This document shows positions 1 to 10,015 of a stretch of 64,000 bases of DNA, piece after piece; positions within the stretch are counted from its first letter, which is position 1; every line of letters begins with the position of its first letter. The notes beneath the pieces are model-generated. The model saw only the letters and a program-made list of their open reading frames with translations. It was not told where the DNA came from and made no database searches. Origin of the DNA: Kappaphycus alvarezii (lineage: Eukaryota; Rhodophyta; Florideophyceae; Gigartinales; Solieriaceae); NCBI GenBank assembly GCA_002205965.3, contig NADL03000191.1, forward strand, positions 51,312 through 115,311. The letters run 5' to 3'. Position numbers and translations under genes: made by a program.

Positions 1-1914
1 ATACGGCCAGAGCTATCCCATGGGAAAACGTTTGGAGACAGGAGACAGTGGGGAGAATACAATTTACCTGCCAAAGAAAAAATAATTGGGCTCCAGACCG
101 CGGTTAAAAGGCGGCATGCCTTTGTTCGTCGAAACAAAATTGCGGACATGCAGACGCCCTTTTAAAACATTTATGTTGAGCTGAAGGTGCAAGAAGTAAT
201 CAAAGTGCTCAACGCAAGGTGCAAATGGGATCTAATACATATATGGATTTTATATCTGGACTGCCTGCAATAATAGAAGATATTCCGGTCACATGGTTTC
301 AAAGGAACTTCTAATTTTGCATGCCACTTCCTCGCCTTGGTACAAATCTATTTTTGCGGACAAAGAGCAATTACGAGTTACTCAGATAAAGATGGAAAAC
401 TACAGATCAAAATGGGACGTTTTCAAGGATACAGTAACTCGTGAAAATACTTGTCTGCTTTGGAGCAAGCTCTGTTGGAAATTCAACGAGTAATGAGGAC
501 GATGTTTGGAAATATACATTGAATATTTTTCCCTCAGAAGTATGAACGAAATGGCAAGGCAGCCCGCCTGAGTAGTAATCTAAACGACTGTAGTGGACGA
601 AAGAAATTATAATAAAGTCCTGCCACGTTTTTCTCCCCCCGCCAACCATGATGCCTGGTACAGCCAGTATATCTTTCTGAATAATAAAAAACAATATTAA
701 ACCTTTTTCGGTAGTCAGCGAGAACGGCGGCGCTAGTTACGAGGAAAATTCGAGTAGGAAGAAACAGATGTGCTGTTCATTGCTCGAACAGAAATACCGG
801 TTTCGAACACACGTGTATTTTTTAATTGTTGCACAACAGGATACCGTATCTGTGCACTATTTGGTGACATTACTGGAGTTTTTCGTCCTTGTCACAAATT
901 AAAGACTTCATTTTCTTCAACCAAGCACCAAACCAACATCCAAGAGTAATATGATTCATCTGTTTTTCCATCCTCTGACCCCGAAACTCATCAACATAGT
1001 ACACCTTTGCCTCCATATTGGAACTAGAGGAAGGACTCGGAGGCTGGCACATGTTGAAATTTTCGGTGTAAAGAGAATAAAGTGCAACCCCTCCATCTTA
1101 ATCGTTTCCATTATATGCCGACCTGGCATACCCAGAGTCCTCAAAAGTTAATCTAATGAGACCTTCAGACTATGACCTGTGCACTCAACTACCAAAGGAG
1201 ACATTCCAAAGCAACTAGTCAGCCCTGAAAAAATCTATTAAAAATTTCCGCGGGCCAGCATGCCTGAATCTCTGGCGGGATCCGCTGCTACTATCAGCAT
1301 CACAAAATACAGTGGTAATACAATTTAAGACCAAACGTTTTAAGACGTTTTCAGGGACCATCTTGTAATTGTTTCGGTCATTATACGGCACTTTTCACCA
1401 GGACAGCAGGCCTCGCAGCTCAAGTCGGAAAAAACGAAGAATAGGGACATGAAAGCCATAAAGCATGGCGCAGTCTTCGCCAGGAGCCGCAATCGGATTA
1501 GAAAGGTGCCTCTTGTTGACCCAGAAGAAGAACGGACATCACGTCCGCTACAAGATCTTCAGGATCTCACCAATCAACAGTAGGGCTTATAGAAGCCCGA
1601 GGCGTGGAATTGATCCCATCAGATTCTGAACTGACCAATGATTATGGCTGCGAGAAAAGTCTGTCCATATATGCTTTTCGACGCGGTTCGCAGCGTTTTG
1701 TCCGCAGCAATCGATAAAAGGGGTGCTTGCAATTCGAGTTTGAACCCTCACTTTGTGGGCAACCCCAAGCGCTACTAAAATCGAGTTACACCTCTCCCTG
1801 CGTATACCAGCGGGCTGTACTACACAACGGGGACTCAATGGGATCAGGGGCGTTCGATTAAGGGCGCGTTCCGTTGCCTAAGAATGAATAAAGAGGTGAG
1901 AGTCTGTCTGAAAG
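1..1914. other. No gene recognised; possible integrase scrap near the left edge
   Basis: No open frame here is long or protein-like enough to call. Around 215-300 on the plus strand one frame reads roughly YMDFISGLP, which resembles the first-aspartate region of a Ty3/gypsy integrase (W-x-MDFI-x-GLP in many families). It is isolated and soon interrupted by stops, so I treat it only as a possible retrotransposon scrap. The rest shows no recognisable domain. Confidence 0.3.
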
Positions 1915-2440
1915 TCGCAGGTTGGTGAAGGGCGAGCAGGTAATGACAAGCCTAAAAGGCAAATGTTGGCGCAGGGCGATTAAGTAATGATAAACAAGTA
2001 AGGCGGATAGTGGTGCAAGGCGACTATTTAGTGGAGAGAATACAATGCCAATTGTGTTTTAATAAAGGATGAGGGCATTGTTGACTCAAGAAATAGTCTT
2101 GAGCTTGCAAGGCGCGGGCTGGCTGAATGCAAGTAGGTGTTAGCGGGAAGTTATGGCGATGGCTGCTGTACTGTTATCATATAAAGATAGTGGAATCAAA
2201 GTGAACGGAAATAATGGGAGAGGCTGGTGCAGAGCGAGTAGGCAGCGACCAGCAAGCAAGGTGGTATCCGATGCAAGGTGAGAAGAAAGTAAGCACCAAG
2301 CAAGGTGCAGGCTGGTACATGGCGAGACGGTAGTACCCAGTGGCCAAGGTAGTGATAAGGATTAGTAGGATTAAGATTGACGCTAACAACCGTGGGGATC
2401 TGAGTATGGAAACGGTAAGTTGGCAGGCCAGTCAATTAGG
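1915..2440. repeat. Diverged minisatellite-like sequence
   Basis: Words such as GCAAGGTG, GCAAGGCG, GGCGAG and GGTAGT recur at irregular spacing over about 500 bp. This suggests an old tandem repeat whose units have diverged. I could not fix a period by eye. The short open frames in the region (70-80 codons) have no protein-like features. Confidence 0.3.
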
Positions 2441-2648
2441 ACGGGAGCAGCAACAAGGGCTCGCAAGCCAATGAGTTGACACATTCCTGCGCTCGGCAGT
2501 CGTGGGCTAGGTGGAAGGTCGCCCACATGATAACACGTGACGCTAGCAGGGCTTTTATTCCTTAATTGAGCATCCGTTCTCGGCCCATTTACCTGCTCTC
2601 CGTCGACGTGTATGGTACCTCTCGCCAGGGACTTGCCCCGCCCTTAGC

Positions 2649-3206
2649 ATGCCCACATCTCCACTCCCAAATCCCAATTGCCCTTACGCACCCCCCAATC
2701 AGCTGTTGCAAACCACCGGCTCCCTGCGCTTAGTCTCAACGCTTCCCGCTCGCTGGCCCAAGAAGCCCGCCTCCCTGCTTCCTCACCTTCCAGACAAAGC
2801 AACCCGACCGACCGTCAACGTACAGAACAAAGCGGTCCGTCCAATCCTTCAAATGAGCTTGCGCAATCGAAAAACCACCCCTTTCTCTCTCCCTCCTCGC
2901 CAACTGCATATTTCTGTCCCTCAGCGATCCAACTTACCACTCCTGCACCTGCTTTCTCTTCTATCCTGCCCGGTTTGTCATCATTTTTCTCTGTTCCTCT
3001 CCAAGCCCTCCACTAACCCCCTAATCCCTGCCCATTACCTATTTACTGCTTTTCTTGCAACAGAATTTCATGACCTTCACTCGCAGATACGATCGCAAAG
3101 CACGCAGAACTCCCATTTCTTCGCATCGACTATACACACCTCGAGCCTCCATGTCAGCCGACGAGCCCACTCAATCTCCTTTACTCAATCCTCCCCACCC
3201 TCTTGA
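2649..3206 (+). other. Pyrimidine-rich segment with a 185-codon low-complexity open frame
   Basis: The plus strand is strongly C/T-rich, and two overlapping frames stay open because pyrimidine-rich DNA has few stop codons. The predicted products are dominated by Pro, Ser, Leu and Thr and show no domain or conserved motif. Strand asymmetry is the more likely reason for the open frame. It could be an upstream regulatory or 5' untranslated stretch. Confidence 0.35.
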
Positions 3207-3856
3207 AAATATGCTCTATCTTCTATGTCCATTGTGTAATACAGGAAATGGTCCTTCAGAAGGATTAGCAGCTTACAAAAAAAAAATTAACGATCCGCCT
3301 CTGAATCTGCTTACTGTTCTTTCCAAATTGGTCTACTATTTCCCCTATATATTTTAGTACTGAATCCTGTCCTCCAAATCTACTCTAAATCAGCGTTTTA
3401 CGTCTTTTTATCTACCTTCTTCATCAAATTTGATGGGAGCCGGGTTGATTTTGTAAAGTGATGTCTTGGTTAGCCCGGGATTTATTTTAGAGGCAGAGTT
3501 GTCGGCTTATAACGCACTACAATTAAGATGGACAACACAGGAAGTCGGCACAAAGTAATAACTCTGAGAGGATCGCAAATAACGCTTGCGTGTTGTGCAG
3601 TATAGTGGTATCATTTCTGATACAATAAATGACTGCGTCCCGTTGCTAAGTTGCACGCAAGTTACAAGCAGTCTGACGTTCTTTGCGTAAGCCCATAAGC
3701 CCACATCAACGCTGCAGTAACACGCCTTACATCGTTGCTTCTTAATCTGGACTTCACACTATACACCACGTCGCAACGTTGCACGGTGAACCTCGTTGCC
3801 TCAGCCATCACGCAACGGACGTGTCCATCTCAGCCCCTTTGCTGACAAAATTCACT
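3207..3856. other. No feature recognised
   Basis: About 650 bp with no convincing open frame. I looked for a tRNA around 3590-3660 because of a TATAGTGGTATC stretch, but no matching T-arm follows it. Confidence 0.4.
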
Positions 3857-3905
3857 CCTAAAACCCCTAAAACCCCTAAAAAAACCCCTAAAACCCTAAA
3901 TCCCT
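3857..3905 (-). repeat. Short interstitial telomere-like tract (C-rich strand)
   Basis: Several CCCCTAAAA and CCCTAAA words occur in a row. These are the reverse complement of the TTTTAGGGG-type words that fill the last 1.1 kb of the window. The tract is about 50 bp, points the opposite way from the terminal tract, and lies about 150 bp upstream of the acidic-protein gene. It may mark an old break repaired with telomeric DNA, or a scrap of the same satellite. Confidence 0.75.
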
Positions 3906-4050
3906 GACTGCAATTTTGATTTTAATTTTTTAATACCGACTCCAATTCGTCTCTAAGGTGTACTTAAACCCATTTCACCCAACGTTTTGAGATCTCCCGA
4001 CCGCTGCACACACTAAACTCCCCCTCACACTCTTTATCCTCCATTCAAAA

Positions 4051-4620
4051 TTGCCCTACTCCATTTGCAACCAAAATGGACTACTTTCGTTCGTCCCCTC
4101 GCCCACCATCACCAAAAACCGTCCCTGTCGCTCCTTACCCGGCCTAGCGCTCGCTGCGAATGGCCCAACGGACGCAGACGACTACCTGCGACGCCAGACC
4201 AAGAAGAAGATCATAGGATTCGTCCGAGAACTCTTTTTCGAAGATGAGGCAGAAGAAATCAGTGAGAATGAGGCGCAGAAGGAAGAGGATTAGCTCGGCA
4301 AGTCGATTGAGGCGTGATTGGCCCCGGATTTAGTTTAAGAGGGTGGTGAGGAAGATGACGTGGAAGACGACAAGGAGGATGAGGAGGATGGGGAGAGGAG
4401 TGAAGAAGATGAGACAGAAGAATTCAGGGAGGTGGGGCGGTGGCTGAATAATATGGACCAGGTGGTCCAGACGCTGGAACCGGATGAGGGCATCTTCAGT
4501 GGTCTAGATATTTCGCAGGAGGCAATGGAGTATTATAAACCGTTCGCGGATGTTTGTGGAGACTGCTTGGGTGAAATGGATATTTTAGGGGAACTGTTTG
4601 GCTCTGATCTAGAGGACTAA
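4051..4620 (+). pseudogene. Acidic protein gene, copy A (broken)
   Basis: Two open stretches in the same frame, 4051-4293 and 4360-4620, are separated by a short segment with in-frame stops. No clear GT-AG intron explains the gap, so the gene is probably broken. The 5' part holds a conserved-looking block (ALAANGPTDADDY, then FVRELFFEDEAEE). The 3' part is very acidic (Glu/Asp runs) and ends with MDQVVQTLEPDEGIF, a DCLGEMDILGELF stretch and a final LED. Copy B at 56,302-57,020 matches both parts, including the end, so this is a duplicated gene rather than chance. I do not recognise the family; acidic runs are common in chromatin- or nucleic-acid-associated proteins, but no role can be assigned. 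The stop codon sits directly against an LTR fragment. Confidence 0.55.
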
Positions 4621-4621
4621 T

Positions 4622-4801
4622 CTAGATATTTATACTGATAGTATCTGCTGTTAGTTTTCTCGTTGACACGATTCCATATCATGCATTTTTTGGTTCTTAG
4701 TGTGTTCCTTTGAGACTTTAGGGTTAGACAAAAAGTCTATGTAAGCTGATTAAATTGCTTCCTCCTGTGGAAGTTATGCAAGTTGGCAGCAACTTCAAAA
4801 G
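4622..4801 (+). repeat. Family-2 LTR fragment (5' truncated)
   Basis: Begins at TAGATATTTA and matches the middle of the intact LTRs at 47,539 and 54,045: the CACGATT segment, TTTGAGACTTT-AGGGTTAG, AAAGTCTAT, then GCAAGTTGGCAG and CAACTTCAA. Both ends of the LTR are missing. The left breakpoint lies at the same LTR position as in the fragment at 57,028, immediately after the same acidic gene. Confidence 0.8.
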
Positions 4802-7800
4802 AGATACTGCATTTGTAACGAAGTTGGTATTCATCTTCAGGCCCAAAATTTATAAACGGCTCTCAAGGGTCGAAACTAGGTGGAAATGCCCGCCACTTTA
4901 GGAATGGATGATCCACTGATCCCCCTTCCATTTCAGCCCATTGCATTTACCTTGCGGTGTACACGGAAGCAGATCTTTTCTTTAGCAAGTCGAAGGTACA
5001 ACCTGCCCTTTTTGGACAAAGTCGGTTGTCATAGATTTCTTGTCCGTATACAGCGGATTTGTTCCCACAACTACCTTACCATAGCAACTTTGTCGCTCGC
5101 AACACCTAGGTTCTTGGATATTGGGCGTCGGATGTCTCTCTTGCGCCGACCTGCTGCTAACACATTGCTCCCGAATATTTGCGTCAAATACACACCGTCG
5201 CCCTGGCATCCCAAAACGAAGCTCGCTAAACAGCAATTTCTACCAGTATTCCTCTCAACAGCCTTGAATAGAATCTTTGATCCAAGCTCATCAATACACC
5301 ACTACACAGATTTTCGCCCTCTGTTCTGGTCACTCCGAACTTCATGGAGACCTGCAAATCAACACCCCAAAATCCGCCGTCTTACTTCGGATTTAAACCA
5401 AAAGCTCACCAATTCTCATGAAACTTTTGCTGCACAGCTAAGCCTACAGGCACGACAACCCGCTAGCCAACTCAAAAAACTGCTTCTTCTCTTCAGGCCA
5501 CTAAGAACTCTGTCCTCGACGATATCACAACTCAAATTTCTCGCCTTTCGAAATCAGAACAAGCACCGCATTTCACATCCCCTCTCTTTCTTCATTTAAA
5601 CCCATCTACCAAAAGCAAAACTGTTTTTGGGCGGAAAATCACTTGATCATGCAGTTCTGGCGCGAATAAATGTGCTTTATTTCTCCCCTTTCCTTGACAT
5701 CATCCAACACTCGTGGCAGTTTATGATCACACCAGCAGCTCAGAGTCAGGGATGAAACTGCTCGAAAAGGCCGCGAAAGAGCAACAATCTGGGGACTTTA
5801 CGCCGGCTCTGTATTCTTGTTTACTACAATACTTACAAAATATTCATGACGAGCAATCTATTTTAAACTCCATATCCCAGGGACTATGGCCTTCAGTCGG
5901 CGCGCTCCCTGTGTTTACGGAAACGGCCTTTGTATGGCCGAACTGACACCGTGTGTATTCCGAGTCTTACAATCAGGGCGCGATTTGTAAATCATAAATC
6001 TCCAAACGAGAAGCATAAATACCCGTAATTAACAGTTCCAGCTGTTGTGCTGGTGCTTTGGTGCTGGCACCTGCTCGCACTAGTACCAATCATCGAATGA
6101 GTTCGATATCACAAAACGTTCAAAGTGAACCTTTCATTAGATCGAACTGTTCACCATGAGGGAAGGTAAGTTTTTCGCGCTCAGTCGTTAAGACTAAATT
6201 CTCTAGTGTTCAATTTCTCATCATTATCCCTCCACTCTGGTTATGATTATGTGTACGTATACAAGCTGTGAAAAGCAGATCGCTACCCCTAAAAGACCAG
6301 CGATAATCGCTGTACCGATACACTCCTGAACTTTGAACTTTCAAAAACTGTAACATTATCGTTGATGTGAACTAAAACTGCACAATACCATATGTGATTT
6401 AATTTGAAAGTTCATCAATTGCCTTCGAAATCATTTGGAATTTGTTCATTGCTGGTCTGACTCCTCCCAAGTTCTCAGGAAATGTTGAGATTTGGAACCA
6501 TAATCTCTACTTGGGGAAGCATGGGGTTGGGTTTACTGCGGAAGGTGATTGGGCGCAGGACCGAGGGTTCCTAGTGGATATCTATCCACTAAGCAAAAAT
6601 TCGTGCTGAAATATCCACGATCTTCATTGCTGGTTTCTCTGTGGATACCGCAAAGAGCCCTAACAAACTCGCAATTGCTAAACACCCCCCGCACCCTTGT
6701 TCTTCATCTCGCCTATTCGATTTGCACTTTGTTTCTACACTTGGTTAAGAAGGACATTCAACCTCCTTTTTGCCATTTTTGATGGAATGTATGGACGTCA
6801 CTCATCTGCATGATTCTCCTTCGACGGATGCGCAAGAACCACTTTGCAACGTATATTTAGAAGAGTTTTAATTTGAAGAATTAGAGCCAGTTGAGAGGAA
6901 AATATTAGTAGAACCTGTGGGCCGTCTTGTCTGGGATCCACCAGTCAGCTTGCAACCCATCATGATTGAGATTTTTGTAAAAGATAACTACACTCACAGA
7001 TAATGATTAAGGGAATATAGAAACGATTGCCAAATTAGAATATGGCTTATATAATCTTTAAAAAGGGGACTTGTTTGGTGGTTTACTATTTGAAAGGAGT
7101 TTATGGGCAAGGATGACTTTGGAATTCCCGGTGCCGAATTTTATTATTTTACCAATGGATTTAGGCCCATATTCGTCTGGAGTCCCGGCTGAGCGCTCTG
7201 GACGAGTCTCGAAACAGGATTTTTGCGACAAGTTTGGGCAACGGCAGCAATGATTTAACAATTGTGGACGTTCAAGGCTAGGGTGCTTTCTAAAACATGG
7301 AAAAAATAGTCCACAATTTAGCAATAGTGGGCGTTGAACCCTCTGTAGTTTGTCAGAGAGAGGGAAAGAGTGGTCTGGAATTAAGGCGGATTCTGGTGTG
7401 CATGGTTATTTCCCAGAATAGTTGCCCGCACGGAAGCATTTGCATAGAAGCAAGGAATTTGAAAGTAGAAGAGTCGGAGAATCGCGATTCTGGAACCAAA
7501 GGGACTGGGGTCCGGTCATCTCTGTACGGAGGATAGCAGGGCGATGGGAATCGGAAGCTTTGAAGTTTGCTAGGTATTGTTTTCATAGTTAGAGTTTTAC
7601 ATTTGCAGGAGCTGCAGCCGGAGCTGCGTGAGCCACGAGGTACGTTCAGGACACTTTTGTAAGAAATAGACGTCTTTGCGTTCAACGGGACAGTAAACAA
7701 ATGTGTGGTTGTATACGCGAAGTATAAGGGACCCAACTAGACCCAATTTGTTTGTCATGATTTTGGTCGCTTTCGGATTTCAGAACATTTCCACTTGTTA

Positions 7801-7809
7801 CACCCAGGC
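4802..7809. other. About 3 kb without a recognisable gene
   Basis: A 239-codon open frame (4880-5599) and a 77-codon frame (5713-5946) are the most protein-like parts. The second, with its upstream frame from about 5500 (interrupted by two stops), reads plausibly: a VLDDITTQISRLSK stretch, then SGMKLLEKAAKEQQSGDF and LQYLQNIHDEQSILNSIS, suggesting a helical, perhaps coiled-coil segment. No family is recognised. From 5950 to 7809 only short unrelated frames are present. Confidence 0.35.
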
Positions 7810-8500
7810 CTAACTGTCTAATGCGCATATTTCGGAGTATTCAAGAAGTTGGAGAAGGTCATTTTTTAGGACTGCAGAGGACAGCCCCCAGCTTGCGACA
7901 CCCACGGCTGCCAGCAGGCGGGGGTAGTGTGACATGTGTCTCGATGGGTTCGGAATCGTTACTGCTCTGGCACATGGAAGAGACTGAAATAGGAATGGAG
8001 AGCGTGAATCTAGAAAAACTGGGAGTGGAATGTGGTGAAATATTTTCGGGTGGCGCGATGGTGCTGGGATAGGCCCCATTCAAGTCGTGAAATGGGGTGG
8101 GAACGAACTGAGGTGTAAAGTGCGGGGAATAGGAATCTTGGGGATGCCAAAAGCAATGTGGGATCTGGGAGTGTTGCTGGGGCAGAGATATGTACGAAGA
8201 AGTGGTTTCGAGGACAGAGAGTAGGCGCAGAGAGTGGTGGCGGGTGTTGGAAATTAGTGCGGGAGGAGAACTGGGAGGGAGAGGGGCAAGGCGAAGGGGT
8301 GGGAGAGTGCGAGGTTGTGATGAGTGGGGCGAAACTGGGGAGAGGCAGGGGTGCGGGGGGGTGGCGGTTCGGGGGTGAAGAGGGAGCGAAGGCGCGAAGT
8401 CGGGGACGAGAGAGAACATGAAAGTGGGGAGTGAGCAAATATTGTAACTTCGGGAGAGTAAAGGGGAGTTGGCGGGCTGACCGGGCCGGGGCAACCATGA
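7810..8500. other. Purine/G-rich low-complexity region
   Basis: From about 8085 to 8480 the plus strand is strongly purine- and G-rich, with many closely spaced GGG runs. The complementary strand has long open frames (211 and 162 codons) made mainly of Pro, Ser, Leu, Thr and Phe, which is what C/T-rich DNA gives by chance. G-quadruplex formation is possible. No promoter element or protein domain is evident. Confidence 0.4.
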
Positions 8501-8679
8501 GAGTAGGTGGAGGGTGCTAATACTTTTACGTTTGATAGGAAGTCGCGCGAGGGCTAAATAGTGGCAGACTCAGGTTGCAGAAGTTATAATCGGTCGTACT
8601 AAGCTGACATGCACTGAATCCCATTATGATCCAGTGCATTTCAGCATTTTATAGTCGAATGTGACTTCAGTGTTAATGA

Positions 8680-9086
8680 GGGGGCCGATAACTGCTCGTC
8701 GGCCCCCGCCAATCAGAGCAACGACGTGTCTTTCTCATTCAAAGCCGCCATTCGCACCAAGGCCACCTCTGCTGCTGGCGGTGCTGCCGCATTGGCGAAA
8801 CTTGAAAAAGTACGGGATCTGGATCGAGAGCTGTCGGAACGCCTTCCTTGCACCGTTCAACCCACCGAAATTGGCACCGAATTTCACATTTCAACCGTTT
8901 GCGCTTGATTCTCTCGGTGCGTCTGCCACAAAAACTATGGAATTGCTTGAGAAGTTAATTCCACAAATAGCGCGGAGATATAGTACGAACCCGTCATTAT
9001 ACGCCGACCTGTGTATCAGCGACTTAGTTGCATCATCTGGCCGTCTTCTGCTATGGCTATCTGCTCGCTCAAGTCGCCGGACGTGA
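8680..9086 (+). pseudogene. RLE-type non-LTR retrotransposon, 3' end (endonuclease domain)
   Basis: The pieces read SFKAAIRTKATSAAGGAAA...LEKVRDLDRELSERL, then FTFQPFALDSLGA and IPQIARRYS, ending at a stop at 9086. The same order occurs after the solo LTR at 42.5 kb (ATQVAGGAAVV, then FQPLVFDSLSAP and VPRVATK). In RLE-bearing non-LTR elements of the R2/R4 type the C-terminal domain carries a D-V-T-V strand followed by an A-E-x-x-K helix; I infer that this is that domain, degraded and missing its upstream half. There is a frame change near 8900. Not functional. Confidence in the family rests on the better copies at 41-44 kb. Confidence 0.6.
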
Positions 9087-9289
9087 AAGACGTGGAACAT
9101 CCGGCCAGTTCCTAGCCCTATAGTCGGATCCTGCAGTGGACACCGGAGAAACCATTTCATGTAAAATTTTTCGACTCTTCAGAGTAGCTAATCCGCTTGC
9201 GGTGGGCGACGGCCCGGATTCTCTCGCCCCTGCATATCTGTCGATTCTCACAAAAATGACATCTATGAGCCCTAAGGCGAAATTAGGCT

Positions 9290-10015
9290 CATTAAAGTGG
9301 GCGGGACGCTTCGACGTCTCGTCGATAGCTGCCTCATTTCTCGTTTCAGCCAATCAACGCGATTGCAATTTAAACCGCCGCAGCTCGGCAGAGCGAACTC
9401 TGAGGGAACTCAGACCGTGATTTATGCCACGTGCAGAGTGTATAACCACTTCAAGCACTTCTATACCCATTCCATGCTCATTGTTGACCTCAAAAACGCG
9501 TTCTGCCTGGTCATTCATGACGCATTTCTGGAGAGGTTAGAAGATTATTTCCCGGAGATACGGCCGTAGGTCGAGTAACCCTATGCGAAGGGGTCGTCCT
9601 ACTTTTGGTGCGGAGAGCACGCCATTCCCAGCGTTACAAGATTGCAGCAAGGGGATCTCCTGATACCCTTGTTTTTCTCTCTAGTACTTCACGATGTAGT
9701 GCTGCGACTGCGACAGAAGTTGCAAGGGTCCCCGAATGGAAGCGGGGAGAAGCAACTGCTGGTAATGTAGTTTTACGTGGATGATGGGTACATATTTGGG
9801 ACTCAAGAGACTATACGCGAGGCGTTGGCAATTGTGGACTCTCCAGCGACAAATTCTCTCTGACTGCACCTGCAAATGGGAACGTTCTCTGTTTGGTGGC
9901 CTACTGAACCATATTGTGAGGTTGAAGATGCCTAACCACAAGATTTCTACTAACCAAACACTGCCGGAATGCATGTTCTGCACAACCCGGTTTTGGATGA
10001 CGAATAAATGAAAAA
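9290..10015 (+). pseudogene. Non-LTR retrotransposon reverse transcriptase fragment
   Basis: The hallmarks appear in order: GGTLRRLVDS, then the PPQLGRA block, MLIVDLKNAF (first catalytic Asp region), YFPEIRP, SVTRLQQGDLL (the QQGD motif), and FYVDDGYIF at about 9770-9797 (catalytic YxDD). Single stops and frame changes at about 9567 and 9770 break it. The thumb is not recognisable beyond 10,015. It follows the endonuclease remnant ending at 9086 in the same orientation, so it is a separate 5' part of another copy rather than its continuation. Confidence 0.75.

Noticed and set aside
3590..3660. tRNA A-box-like sequence
   Set aside because: No B box or matching stems follow.
7859..8498. 211-codon minus-strand open frame
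   Set aside because: Pro/Ser/Leu-rich product from C/T-rich DNA, with an overlapping second open frame of the same kind.
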